From assembly GCA_044226365.1 (NCBI GenBank), contig JBGAHE010000003.1, positions 79,447 to 143,446 of the forward strand: DNA of 64,000 nucleotides. The letters are read 5' to 3'. Position 1 is the stretch's first letter. The number at the start of each line of letters is the position of its first letter. The position numbers and the translations under genes were made by a program. Shown piece after piece: positions 44,578 to 53,023 of the stretch. Below the pieces are notes generated by a model. It was given only the letters and a program-made list of their open reading frames with translations, did not search any database and was not told where the DNA came from. The DNA comes from JALHNI01 sp044226365 (GTDB taxonomy: Bacteria > Acidobacteriota > Terriglobia > Bryobacterales > Bryobacteraceae).

Positions 44578-45222
44578 TTATCCTTCGATTCGTTTGCGCA
44601 GGGAGCGCTTCCACGCCTCGGCCAGCGCCGGGCACCCCACCAGTTCCGCCATGAGTTCGCGGTTCGTCTTCTCAAAATGCATCACGCGATTCGCCCGGGC
44701 CACCGTCCACTCCGGATGCGGACGCGCTACCAGCGTCATCACGTCGCCGGCCTCCACCGTACCTTCGCGCAGCACGCGCAGATACCAGCCCGTCCGGCCC
44801 GTCTGCACAATGCGTGCCACCAGATCCGGCCGGCCGTATCGTTGGGACTGTTTCCAGCAAGGCTGGCGAGGCTGGCTCACCTCCACCCGCGCTGATGCCA
44901 GGTCGTAAACGTCCCCCAGGCAAACAGCCGCCTCAGTGAGTCCTTCCACCGTCAGGTTCTCGCCGAGCGCTCCCGGCAGTGCGCCGTCTGAGAAGCCCTC
45001 CCCTGCCCACGCAGAGCCATGGGCCGCACTATACGCCAGTACGGCCTTATCCAAGCCGCCATGATTCACCAGATCTGCGTGTCCATCGCCGTCCAGCCCC
45101 TCACCAGTCAGCCGGATAGGGCCGGCCACCGGATCCTTGAACGTCGCCGTTGTCCACGGCTTGCCCTGCGGATCCATCGTCCGCGGCAGCCCGACCTGAA
45201 CGGACAACACCCGCCCGGTCAC
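44578..45222 (-). CDS. MOSC domain protein (YiiM-like)
   Basis: A 214-aa protein with a MOSC domain (about 40-165): DGHADLVNHGGLDKAVLAYS, LPGALGENLTVEGLTE, VCLGDVYDLASARVEVSQPR, and the conserved Cys in QPCWKQ. A C-terminal three-helix 3-alpha domain follows (WTVARANRVMH). MOSC proteins bind molybdenum cofactor and often reduce N-hydroxylated compounds. It overlaps the cyclophilin gene stop by 4 nt, so both belong to a minus-strand operon. Confidence 0.88.
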   Translation of the reverse strand: MTGRVLSVQVGLPRTMDPQGKPWTTATFKDPVAGPIRLTGEGLDGDGHADLVNHGGLDKAVLAYSAAHGSAWAGEGFSDGALPGALGENLTVEGLTEAAVCLGDVYDLASARVEVSQPRQPCWKQSQRYGRPDLVARIVQTGRTGWYLRVLREGTVEAGDVMTLVARPHPEWTVARANRVMHFEKTNRELMAELVGCPALAEAWKRSLRKRIEG

Positions 45223-46097
45223 AGCTTCTTCGCGGGCGCCGGCGCCACCGCTTTCGGAGCCGGCGGTTTCGGCGCCACCGCCTTCGGCGCCACCGCCTTC
45301 GGCGCCGCGGGCTTCGGTGCCACCGGCCAGATCGGCGCGCCCTTTGGGTAACGCTTAATCGTCACCGTCTTCATCACCACCGGCACGTTCGGCCGGTTCG
45401 CCTCGCCCGTCGGCAGTAACGCAATACGATCCGCTACGTCCTGCCCTTCCACCACGATGCCGAAAATCGGATGCTTCCCGTTCAGCCATTCCGGCAACCG
45501 CGTCGTCTTGGTCGTGATGAAAAACTGGCTGCTTCCCGTCCCCGGCCCCGCATTCGCCATCGCCAGCAGGTACGGCTTATCAAAGCTCAAGCTCGGATGA
45601 AACTCATCGGTGATCACGTCGGTGCCGCCCATCCCGGTGCCCAACGGATCGCCGCCCTGAATCATGAACTCCGGAATCACGCGATGAAACGTCAACCCGT
45701 TGAACAGCGGGCGCCGCACACGCCGATTGGTCTTCGGATCCGTGAAGAGCTTGGCGCCGCGCGCCAGATCCACAAAGTTGCGCACCGTCACCGGCATCTC
45801 CGCTTCATAGAACTTCACCACGATGTGGCCCAAGTTCTCGGTGCCCTGCACCATGTCGAAGTCCGCATACAAACCCGGCTCGCGATCCGGCTCGGGCGGA
45901 GCCACGGGCTTCGCCGGCACCACCGGCTTCGGCTTCGCAGCCACGACGGGCTTGGGAGCGGCCGGTTTCGCTGCGGTCGCCGCCGGCTTCGCGGGCGTCG
46001 TCACAGGTTTCGCCGGCGTCGTCGTCTTGGACGGAGCGGGCGTCTGCGCCAGGCCCAACCCTACGCCTAGCAAACAGGAAAGAAACAAGCGATTCAT
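45219..46097 (-). CDS. Secreted cyclophilin-type peptidyl-prolyl isomerase with Pro/Ala/Lys-rich tails
   Basis: A 292-aa protein with signal peptide MNRLFLSCLLGVGLGLAQTP. Residues about 20-68 are a PAKP/TPAK repeat, and the last 40 residues are another (APKAVAPKAVAPKPPAP). The cyclophilin domain lies between: NLGHIVVKFYEAEMPVTVRN, FNGLTFHRVIPEFMIQGGDP, SQFFITTK and KHPIFGIVVEGQDVADRI. It would catalyse proline isomerisation in the periplasm; the tails are probably wall- or membrane-associated spacers. It is divergent from the 5'-nucleotidase across only 24 bp. Confidence 0.92.
   Translation of the reverse strand: MNRLFLSCLLGVGLGLAQTPAPSKTTTPAKPVTTPAKPAATAAKPAAPKPVVAAKPKPVVPAKPVAPPEPDREPGLYADFDMVQGTENLGHIVVKFYEAEMPVTVRNFVDLARGAKLFTDPKTNRRVRRPLFNGLTFHRVIPEFMIQGGDPLGTGMGGTDVITDEFHPSLSFDKPYLLAMANAGPGTGSSQFFITTKTTRLPEWLNGKHPIFGIVVEGQDVADRIALLPTGEANRPNVPVVMKTVTIKRYPKGAPIWPVAPKPAAPKAVAPKAVAPKPPAPKAVAPAPAKKL
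45241..45317 (-). repeat. 15-nt tandem coding repeat in the cyclophilin C-terminal tail
   Basis: GGCGCCACCGCCTTC-type units recur at 45271, 45286 and 45301, with a related copy at 45241. Each unit encodes PKAVA-like pentapeptides on the minus strand. Copy number is likely to vary. Confidence 0.6.
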
Positions 46098-46104
46098 ACT
46101 TCTA

Positions 46105-46114
46105 AGTTTATAAT
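46105..46114. promoter_or_regulatory. Overlapping divergent -10 boxes, both leaderless
   Basis: Plus strand: TATAAT (46109-46114), then 7 nt, then ATG of the 5'-nucleotidase at 46122. Minus strand: TAAACT (46110-46105), then 7 nt, then ATG of the cyclophilin at 46097. The two boxes share two bases in a 24-bp intergenic region, and neither gene has a ribosome binding site. Confidence 0.5.
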
Positions 46115-46121
46115 CGGGCCA

Positions 46122-47786
46122 ATGAAGCTGCTCAGCATCTTACTGGCGCTCCCGCTCTTGGCTGCGGAGACGCAAACCATTCGGCTGCTCTCCACCACGG
46201 ACCTGCATGGCTGGATCGTCGGCTACGACTACTACGCCGCTAAACCCGCCAGCCGCGGCCTCGCCAAAGTCGCGACGCTCATTCGTCAGGCGCGCGCCGA
46301 GCAGCCCGCCACGGTCCTCCTCGATTGCGGTGACACCATCCAAGGCTCGCCCCTCGAAGCCGTCCACCAACTCGCTGTCCGTGCCGGCACCACCACGCGT
46401 CCGGATCCCATGATGCTTGCCATGAACACCCTCGGTTACGACGCCATGGCCATGGGCAATCACGAGTTCAACTTCGGCCTCAAGAACCTCTATGCCGCCC
46501 GCGCCGCGGCGAAGTTTCCCTGGCTCTCCGCCAACACCATCGGCGCGCCCGGCAAACCCGCCTTCGTCCCCTACACCATCAAGACCGTTCAAGGCCTGCG
46601 CCTGGGGATCATTGGCCTCACCACCGGCGCGATTCCCGAGTGGGAGAAGCCCGAAAACTACGCCGGTTACCGCTGGATCAATCAACTGGACGCCGCCCGA
46701 GAACGCGTCGCCGAACTGCGCACCAAAGGCGTCGACGCCATCATTCTGGCCGTTCACGGTGGCCTCGATCGTGACCTCAAAACCGGCGTCGTCCGCCCGG
46801 GAGAAATGCCCAACGACAACCTGATTTACCAGCTTGCCGAAGGCCTCCCCGAAGCCGACGTCATTTTCTATGGACACTCACATCAGACGAATGAAGGGGC
46901 CCAGGTGGGCAACGCCTTAATCGTCCAGGCGCGCAATTGGGGCCAGTCCCTCGCCCAGGTTGATCTCGACTTTGAGAAAACAGCCAACGGATGGAAGATC
47001 TCCGGCAAGCGCAGCAAGCTGATCCCCGTCACCGCCGCCACCGCCGATGATCCTGAAATCATGCGCCTCGCCGAGCCCTACCACCAGGCCGCGGAAAAGT
47101 ACCTCAACACTCCCGTCGCCACCTCGTCGGTCGCGATGTCCGGCAGCCGCGCCCGGCTCGAAGACACGCCCCTCATCGACGCCATCCACGAAGCGCAGTT
47201 GCACTTCGCCAAAGCCGACGTCTCTTTCACCGCTCTCTTCCAACCCGGCGTTCGCATTCCCGCCGGCCCCGTCACCGTTCGCGAGATGGCCGCGCTGTAC
47301 ATCTACGACAACGAACTTTACGCCGTCGAAGGCAACGGCCGCATGGTGCGCGAAGCGCTCGAAAACGCCGCGCGCTACTACCTCTCCTGCCGGGACGCGG
47401 CCTGCACCGGCCCGCTCATCAACCAGAACATCCCCGGCTTCAACTTCGACATGGCGCAGGGCGTCAACTACACCATCGACCTGTCGAAACCCGCTGGCCA
47501 GCGCATCACCAACCTCACCTATCGCGGTGCGCCGCTCGCCGACCATCAGCCGCTGCGGATCGCCATCAACAACTACCGCTCCGGTGGCAGCGCCGGCTAC
47601 ACCATGTTCCGCGAGGCCAGGGTCGTCTGGCGCTCGGGCAAAGAGATTCGCGAACTGCTCATCGACTATTTCACCGCGAAGAAACAACTGCCCGCCAAAG
47701 CCGATGGCAATTGGCACTTGGTACCGGCTACTGCGCTCGCCACGCTCAAAGCGGAGGCCGCGGCGTCGGGTTCCAACCGGCGTTAG
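46122..47786 (+). CDS. Secreted 5'-nucleotidase (UshA-type metallophosphatase)
   Basis: A 554-aa protein with a signal peptide (MKLLSILLALPLLAAETQTI). The N-terminal metallophosphoesterase domain has LSTTDLHGWIVGYDYY, VLLDCGDTIQGSPLEAV, MAMGNHEFNFG and FYGHSHQTNEG. The C-terminal 5'-nucleotidase domain has FQPGVRIPAGPVTVREMAAL and NGRMVREALENAARYY. It hydrolyses nucleotides in the periplasm, probably for phosphate or nucleoside scavenging. It ends 1 nt from the convergent ABC permease. Confidence 0.9.
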   Translation: MKLLSILLALPLLAAETQTIRLLSTTDLHGWIVGYDYYAAKPASRGLAKVATLIRQARAEQPATVLLDCGDTIQGSPLEAVHQLAVRAGTTTRPDPMMLAMNTLGYDAMAMGNHEFNFGLKNLYAARAAAKFPWLSANTIGAPGKPAFVPYTIKTVQGLRLGIIGLTTGAIPEWEKPENYAGYRWINQLDAARERVAELRTKGVDAIILAVHGGLDRDLKTGVVRPGEMPNDNLIYQLAEGLPEADVIFYGHSHQTNEGAQVGNALIVQARNWGQSLAQVDLDFEKTANGWKISGKRSKLIPVTAATADDPEIMRLAEPYHQAAEKYLNTPVATSSVAMSGSRARLEDTPLIDAIHEAQLHFAKADVSFTALFQPGVRIPAGPVTVREMAALYIYDNELYAVEGNGRMVREALENAARYYLSCRDAACTGPLINQNIPGFNFDMAQGVNYTIDLSKPAGQRITNLTYRGAPLADHQPLRIAINNYRSGGSAGYTMFREARVVWRSGKEIRELLIDYFTAKKQLPAKADGNWHLVPATALATLKAEAAASGSNRR

Positions 47787-47787
47787 C

Positions 47788-49269
47788 CTACTCCTGGTCC
47801 TCTTCTTCCTTCTCCTGCACTGCATAGTCGGCCAGCCGCACGTTCGTCTTCTCCAGACGATAGCGGAAGTACGCCACCGGTTCGCGCACCGTCAACACCG
47901 CCGGCCGCTCCGGCGTCGCCGGAGCCAACTCCTCGGCTTCCGCCTTGTTGAACTGATACGACCGTGCCATCACCGGGTAGAACCGCAGTTGCGACGGGAA
48001 AGGCGAGTACACCGCCCGCGGCCAGCGGAAGTCTTCATCCCGCACCAGCCGTTCGGACACCACCACCTGAGGCGGCTTAAACGCGGACCGGCACACGAAC
48101 CTCCGGTGCTCGTACGACGCCACCACGCCACACTGCCCCGATCCCGTCAAAAACATCGGCGTCCCATCCAGCGGCACCTCCGCCACCCGCGCCCGCGCAA
48201 ACCGCACCACCGAGTACTCCGCCCGCACCGTCACCGGTGCGTTCTTGGCCGCCTCGTAAAACTTGCGGTCCACCGATGTCCGCTGCACCAACTGCCCCTT
48301 CACCCGCTCAAGCTTCGCCGACGAATGCCGCGCAATGCCCGACAGCGTGCGGAACGTCACATCGGCCGTCTCCAGGGTCACCTCGCCCGCCTCGGCGCCT
48401 TCCAGTTTCAGCGGTAACTCCAACAACTGTCGGTAGCGATTCGGCGTACGTCCGCTGCCCGGAGCCGGTTGGCCGCCCATCGCCGCGGCCAACCGAATCT
48501 CGAAATGGCTGTCCCGCGCGCCGATCAGCTTGGACTGGATCGCATACGCCACCGACCGCGGGAACGACAGATACAGCACCAGCCCCGCTGCCGTCGCGCC
48601 CAGCGCCAGCAGCGCCGTATGTCCCGCTCGCCTCAGCCGGTACTGCCGCCATAACACCCAACCCACCACCGCCAGCACGGTCGCAAAGCCCAGCGTCGAC
48701 CGAATCCATTCGCGATCGCCAAACGATCGCGGCCCGTCACTCACCAGCACCGCCATCAGCCCGCCCGTCACGATCGCCGCCGGCAGAAACTGGGCCAGGT
48801 TGCGCGTCAACGCCGCCACCGCCGCCGTCGGCAACAGCACCAGCACCGTCAGCAACACCTGATTCCACAGCAGCCCACTCAGATAAGAGAACAATGGCAA
48901 TCCCGCCCACAACACGATCGCCGCCTGCGCCAGCAGGAACGGCCCGACGATGAAGGCGCCCAGAAACAGAGCCTTGCTCAGCGCCAGACCCACCCGGCTG
49001 TAAGGACGCGTCAACCAGAACTGCCGATCGCCCGGCACCGCGTCCGTCTGAATCACTCGCGCCACCAGCATCGTCCACGCCACCAGCAGCACCACGCTCA
49101 ACGGGCCCTCGGAATCGTAGTCCAGCCCGCCGCGCTCCTGCACCGCGTCCCACGATTGCGCTCCCGTCAACGCCAGCAACAGCGTCAACGCCAGCGCCCC
49201 CGCGATCTCCCATCGCAAATGCCGCATGTCCTTCCGGAAAATATGCACTGCCTGTTCGAATGTCGTCAT
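47788..49269 (-). CDS. ABC-2-type transporter permease
   Basis: A 493-aa membrane protein with about six helices in the first 260 residues (WEIAGALALTLLLALTG, LVAWTMLVARVIQ, LFLGAFIVGPFLLAQAAIVL, VLLTVLVLLPTAAVAAL) and a large extracytoplasmic C-terminal region. The motif GDRQFWLTRPYSRVGLALSK is common in ABC-2 permeases. It lies 12 nt after the ABC ATPase gene, so it is its membrane partner. The substrate is unknown; the operon type suggests export or resistance. Confidence 0.8.
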   Translation of the reverse strand: MTTFEQAVHIFRKDMRHLRWEIAGALALTLLLALTGAQSWDAVQERGGLDYDSEGPLSVVLLVAWTMLVARVIQTDAVPGDRQFWLTRPYSRVGLALSKALFLGAFIVGPFLLAQAAIVLWAGLPLFSYLSGLLWNQVLLTVLVLLPTAAVAALTRNLAQFLPAAIVTGGLMAVLVSDGPRSFGDREWIRSTLGFATVLAVVGWVLWRQYRLRRAGHTALLALGATAAGLVLYLSFPRSVAYAIQSKLIGARDSHFEIRLAAAMGGQPAPGSGRTPNRYRQLLELPLKLEGAEAGEVTLETADVTFRTLSGIARHSSAKLERVKGQLVQRTSVDRKFYEAAKNAPVTVRAEYSVVRFARARVAEVPLDGTPMFLTGSGQCGVVASYEHRRFVCRSAFKPPQVVVSERLVRDEDFRWPRAVYSPFPSQLRFYPVMARSYQFNKAEAEELAPATPERPAVLTVREPVAYFRYRLEKTNVRLADYAVQEKEEEDQE

Positions 49270-49281
49270 CGCCTCTCCTCT

Positions 49282-50175
49282 CTACGCCGCCTGGGACTGG
49301 CGGGCCAACGTCACAAAAATCGACCGTAACGGCATCGGCGTCGCCTCAATGTGCGTCACGCCGGAGAACAGCAGTTGCACCTCCCCCATCGTCCGGTGCG
49401 GATCGAAATGCGTCTCCACAAACCGCACCACCGCCGGCGACGATTCTGGCCGCAGCCAATGCGCCGGCCACGGCGTCGGCAACACCGGACGATCCAGCGT
49501 CACCTCGATCTCGCGGAAGCGCGCCGTCAGCGACGCCAGTTCCTCGCCGAACTCGAGCTTGCCCTGATGGAGATAGCCGATATGGCTCGCAAAGCTCTCG
49601 ATGTCTGCCAGATCATGCGACGACACAATCACCGACGTCTGCGGCCCGCATTCAAGCAGTGCCCCGATCAGTTCCTCGCGCGTCAACGGATCCAGTCCGC
49701 TGAACGGCTCATCCATCACCAGCAGCTTCGGCTCATAGGCGAGCGACGACGCCAGCGCCGCCTTCATCTGCATCCCGCGCGAGAAGTGCCGCAACGGACG
49801 ATCGAGCGGCAGGCGAAACTGCTTCACCAACTCCTCGGCTCGCGCGTCGCTCCATGTCGGGTAGAACGGCTTCAGATAGCTCAGCAGCCGGCCCATCGTC
49901 ATCCATCCCGGCAGATCCTGATTTTCGGACACGTAGCCGATCTGCTCGAAACACCGCCCCTGCAACTCGCGCGAATCCATGCCCAACACCGTGGCTGACC
50001 CCGCCGTCGGCGGATGCAGATTCATCATCAGCTTCAGCGCCGTCGTCTTCCCCGCCCCATTCGCGCCCAACAGTGCGTAAACACTGCCCTCCGGCACCGT
50101 CAGATTCAGTTTGTCCAGCGCCACTTGCTTGCGATAGCGCTTCGAAAGATCGTGCGTCGTCAGAACGTCGCTCAT
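49282..50175 (-). CDS. ABC transporter ATP-binding protein
   Basis: A 297-aa ATPase. Walker A GANGAGKTTALKLMM, Q-loop region ENQDLPGWMT, signature FSRGMQMKAALASSLAYEP (variant of LSGGQ), Walker B LLVMDEPFSGLDP and the H-loop SSHDLADIE. A C-terminal extension of about 80 residues follows. It belongs to the YtrB-like group of exporters controlled by GntR regulators. Its start overlaps the gntR stop by 4 nt. Confidence 0.9.
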   Translation of the reverse strand: MSDVLTTHDLSKRYRKQVALDKLNLTVPEGSVYALLGANGAGKTTALKLMMNLHPPTAGSATVLGMDSRELQGRCFEQIGYVSENQDLPGWMTMGRLLSYLKPFYPTWSDARAEELVKQFRLPLDRPLRHFSRGMQMKAALASSLAYEPKLLVMDEPFSGLDPLTREELIGALLECGPQTSVIVSSHDLADIESFASHIGYLHQGKLEFGEELASLTARFREIEVTLDRPVLPTPWPAHWLRPESSPAVVRFVETHFDPHRTMGEVQLLFSGVTHIEATPMPLRSIFVTLARQSQAA

Positions 50176-50573
50176 GCCTTCCTCCCGTTTCGTGAACCGT
50201 CCAGCCGCTCCCAGTGATCTGCCACCGCCGCCGTCACTTCGTCCAAACTCAAGCCCAGCTTCTTCGCCTGCACCACCAGTTGCTCCAGTTCCGTGCGCAG
50301 CAGCTTCCCACGCTCGGCCGCCGTTGACGACGCCGGTGCCGCCACCACCGTGCCGATTCCCGGCAGCACCTCCAGCAGGCCCTCGGTGAGCAGTTGCGTA
50401 ATCACTTTATGCGCCGTATTCGGATTGATCTTGAGCTCCTTGCTCAGCGCGCGCACCGACGGAAACGGATCGCCGGGGCGCATCTGCCCCGCGATCACGG
50501 CCTTCTTCGCCGCGTACGCCACTTGCTCGTAGATGGAGATCCCTGGCTGAAAAGTCAGACGGAACGGAATCAC
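50172..50573 (-). CDS. GntR-family (YtrA-type) transcriptional regulator
   Basis: 133 aa from GTG at 50573; upstream in-frame sequence is Arg-rich and lacks family similarity. The winged helix shows FQPGISIYEQVAYAAKKAVI, PGDPFPSVRALSKELKINPN and TAHKVITQLLTEGLLEVLPG. The short C-terminal helical region and position before an ABC transporter place it in the YtrA subgroup, which represses its own operon. A 7-bp inverted repeat overlapping the -10 box just upstream is the likely operator. Confidence 0.9.
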   Translation of the reverse strand: MIPFRLTFQPGISIYEQVAYAAKKAVIAGQMRPGDPFPSVRALSKELKINPNTAHKVITQLLTEGLLEVLPGIGTVVAAPASSTAAERGKLLRTELEQLVVQAKKLGLSLDEVTAAVADHWERLDGSRNGRKA

Positions 50574-50575
50574 AT

Positions 50576-50598
50576 GTGTACTATAACACGCAGTACAC
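50576..50598 (-). promoter_or_regulatory. GntR operator overlapping a leaderless -10 box
   Basis: GTGTACT, 9 nt, AGTACAC form a perfect inverted repeat. On the minus strand TATAGT (50585-50580) lies inside it, 6 nt before the GTG at 50573. Repressor binding here would block RNA polymerase directly. Confidence 0.65.
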
Positions 50599-50649
50599 CT
50601 CGGAGCAAGAAAAAGGCGCGCCGTCTCCGGCTCGCCTTTCCCCAAAGCC

Positions 50650-52293
50650 TTACTGGCCCGCCGACAACGTCCCGCTCGGCGTGTTCGTCTCCGGCTTCTT
50701 GGCCGGCTTCGGCAACGGCTTCCGCGGCAGCGCCTCCGCCCGGTTCGCCGTGTGATAGACAAACGACGTCAACACCGCCACCTGCTGCATCAGATCACCC
50801 CGCTGCACCCGGTCGTAGTGGTCCATGTTCGAATGATGCGTCCGGCTCGAATAATCCATCGGATCCTGAATGAACTGGAACGCCGGAATCCCGACATTGT
50901 CGAACGACACGTGGTCCGTGCTCCCCGTATTCCGGCCCGTCACATGCAACGGACCACCCAGATCCTTGAACGGCGAAAGCCACTGCTCGAAGATCGGCTT
51001 CACCATCTCATTCCCCTGCGTGTAAATGCCCCGGATCTTACCCACCCCGTTGTCGATATTGAAATACGCCGAAATGCGGCTATGCTCCTTCGTCAAACGC
51101 ATCGTGTCGCGATCCGCCAGATGCTCCTTCACCCACGCCCGCGATCCCAGCAAGCCCTGCTCCTCGCCGCTCCACAGCCCGATCTTCACCGAACGGTCCA
51201 GCGTCACGCCGCTTGCCTTCAGCACCCGCATCGCCTCGATCATCACCGCGCAGGACGCGCCATTATCGGTGGCCCCGGTGCCGCCCTGCCAGCTATCCAG
51301 ATGCGCGCCGATCATCACGTACTCGTCCTTGTTCTTGCCCGTGCCCGGAATCTCGCCGATCACGTTGAACGAGTCCTTCGTCTCTTCGTGGAACTGCGTC
51401 TTGATGTTGAACTCCACCTTCACCGGGATCTTCTGCGTCACCAGCCGATACAGCCGGTTGTAATGCTCGCCGGCGATCGCGGCCATCGGCGGCGGCGTCA
51501 CCGTCTTCGGATCATGCGAACCGCCCGACGTCCCGAACACCGTGCCGCTTTCCCCCTTCGTCCCCGACGAAAGCGCCAGCACCACGCCTTCATCTTTCAA
51601 AAATTGATTGCGCTGATCGCGGAATCGCTGCATCACCGCGCGGATGCCCTCCGGCGTCGTGGGCCGCGCTTCACCCGGCCGCAACGGCAGCGCCGGCTGA
51701 GTCGCCGCCGCCTCGCCTGGTCCCCGCGGCCCCCCGCCCATCGCCGCCGATTGCTCCATCTCCATCAATTCCTGCTCGCTGTAGCGCTTCGCGAGCGGCG
51801 ACGTCGGCAGCTCCAGCGGCCGCAGACGATCCGTCAGAATCACCTTCCCCCGCAGCTTGCCCTTCCACCGCTCGAGATCCGCCGGCGTCGTCATCGGCGC
51901 GATCATCACCTCGCCGCTCACGGTTCCTTCCGTCCCCGGCGTCCACGCCAGCGGAAACCCGATCAGCGTCGCCGGCGTCGGCTCCGTCATATGCAGATCG
52001 AAATGCGAGAAGCTCCAGCCCCGGCCGAACTCCCACTTCTCCAGCTTCGCGTCCGTCACGCCATGCTCCTTCAGCCGCTTCACCGCGTACTCCGCCGCCG
52101 CCTTATGTGCCGGCGACCCCGTCACCCGCGCCCCAATCACCTCGGTCAACTGGAACAGCGTGTCCATCACCTTCGAGTTGTTCAACGCTTCTTCCCTCAG
52201 GCGTTGAATGGCCGGTAAATCCACCTTTTCCTGCGCCAACAGCAGCAAAGAAAGGCCAAACGCAAGCGCGAATGCAGACCGAATTGTACTCAT
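50650..52293 (-). CDS. Secreted M28-family metallopeptidase
   Basis: 547 aa from ATG at 52293, with signal peptide MSTIRSAFALAFGLSLLLLA. The zinc aminopeptidase core shows VMIGAHLDSWQGGTGATDNG, GLWSGEEQGLLGSRAWV, FNIDNGVGKIRG and STDHVSFDNVGIPAFQFIQD, carrying the five metal ligands and catalytic Glu. A protease-associated region with inserted Pro/Gly-rich sequence lies before the core. It resembles carboxypeptidase Q-like M28 enzymes and probably scavenges peptides. The gene is divergent from the DtxR regulator. Confidence 0.9.
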   Translation of the reverse strand: MSTIRSAFALAFGLSLLLLAQEKVDLPAIQRLREEALNNSKVMDTLFQLTEVIGARVTGSPAHKAAAEYAVKRLKEHGVTDAKLEKWEFGRGWSFSHFDLHMTEPTPATLIGFPLAWTPGTEGTVSGEVMIAPMTTPADLERWKGKLRGKVILTDRLRPLELPTSPLAKRYSEQELMEMEQSAAMGGGPRGPGEAAATQPALPLRPGEARPTTPEGIRAVMQRFRDQRNQFLKDEGVVLALSSGTKGESGTVFGTSGGSHDPKTVTPPPMAAIAGEHYNRLYRLVTQKIPVKVEFNIKTQFHEETKDSFNVIGEIPGTGKNKDEYVMIGAHLDSWQGGTGATDNGASCAVMIEAMRVLKASGVTLDRSVKIGLWSGEEQGLLGSRAWVKEHLADRDTMRLTKEHSRISAYFNIDNGVGKIRGIYTQGNEMVKPIFEQWLSPFKDLGGPLHVTGRNTGSTDHVSFDNVGIPAFQFIQDPMDYSSRTHHSNMDHYDRVQRGDLMQQVAVLTSFVYHTANRAEALPRKPLPKPAKKPETNTPSGTLSAGQ

Positions 52294-52300
52294 TGTTGGC

Positions 52301-52306
52301 AGGATA
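52301..52306 (-). promoter_or_regulatory. TATCCT -10 box 7 nt before the M28 peptidase start
   Basis: On the minus strand TATCCT is followed by GCCAACA and then ATG at 52293. No ribosome binding site is visible, consistent with a leaderless transcript. Confidence 0.5.
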
Positions 52307-52354
52307 GCAATCTCTCTCCCTGGGCGTTCAAACGATACACTGAAAGAGAGCCGC

Positions 52355-53023
52355 GTGAAAATTACCATTTCCAAGGAAAACTACCTCAAGGCCATCGCCG
52401 ATTTGGAAACAGAAGGCGAAACGGTGATTGCGGCCACGCTGGCCCGCTGGCTGAACGTCTCCGCCCCCGCCGTCACCGCCGCCATCAAGCGTCTCAAGCG
52501 CGACGGACTCATCCGCGTGGCCGCCGAAACCGGCCAGCTCAGCCTCACCGACGAAGGCCGCGAGATTGCCAACCGCCTTCTCTACCGCCACTACCTGATC
52601 GAGCGCATGCTCACCGAAGTCTTCGGCATGGAGTGGTACAAAGTCCACGACGAAGCCGAACAGCTCGAGCACGCCGTCTCCGGTGACTTTGAACGCAAAC
52701 TGATTGAAAAACTGGGCACCAACGCCACTTGCCCGCACGGCAACCGCGTCGAAAACGACACGCCCGTCGTGCGCCGCCAGCGTGGCTGGCTCACCTTAAG
52801 TGAATTGCCCGTCAACGCCCGCGGCACCGTCACCAGCGTCTACGAGCGCGACCGTCAGCTCCTCATCTACCTCGACGAACTGGGCGTGCGCCCCGGCGCC
52901 GAGCTCAAGATGGAAGCCAAAAACTACGACGACACGCTCACCATCCGCCTCACCGATCGCCCGTTTCAGCTCGGCAACTCAGCGGCGGCCCGCATTTGGA
53001 TCAAACCCCAACCCGTGTCTTGA
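52355..53023 (+). CDS. DtxR/MntR-family metal-dependent regulator
   Basis: 222 aa from GTG at 52355; GAAAGAGAG and a TACACT box lie upstream. The N-terminal winged helix shows ENYLKAIADLETEGE and VSAPAVTAAIKRLKRDGLIR. The metal/dimerisation domain follows (LIERMLTEVFGMEWYKVHDE, AEQLEHAVSGDFERKLIEKL, CPHGNRV), and then a C-terminal SH3-like FeoA domain (VTSVYERDRQLLIYLDELGV). It senses Mn2+ or Fe2+ and represses uptake genes; the regulon is not visible here. The last 23 nt overlap the convergent epimerase gene. Confidence 0.92.
   Translation: MKITISKENYLKAIADLETEGETVIAATLARWLNVSAPAVTAAIKRLKRDGLIRVAAETGQLSLTDEGREIANRLLYRHYLIERMLTEVFGMEWYKVHDEAEQLEHAVSGDFERKLIEKLGTNATCPHGNRVENDTPVVRRQRGWLTLSELPVNARGTVTSVYERDRQLLIYLDELGVRPGAELKMEAKNYDDTLTIRLTDRPFQLGNSAAARIWIKPQPVS

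Noticed and set aside
50752..52218. 488-aa plus-strand frame opposite the M28 peptidase
   Set aside because: Arg/His-rich shadow of the M28 coding sequence.
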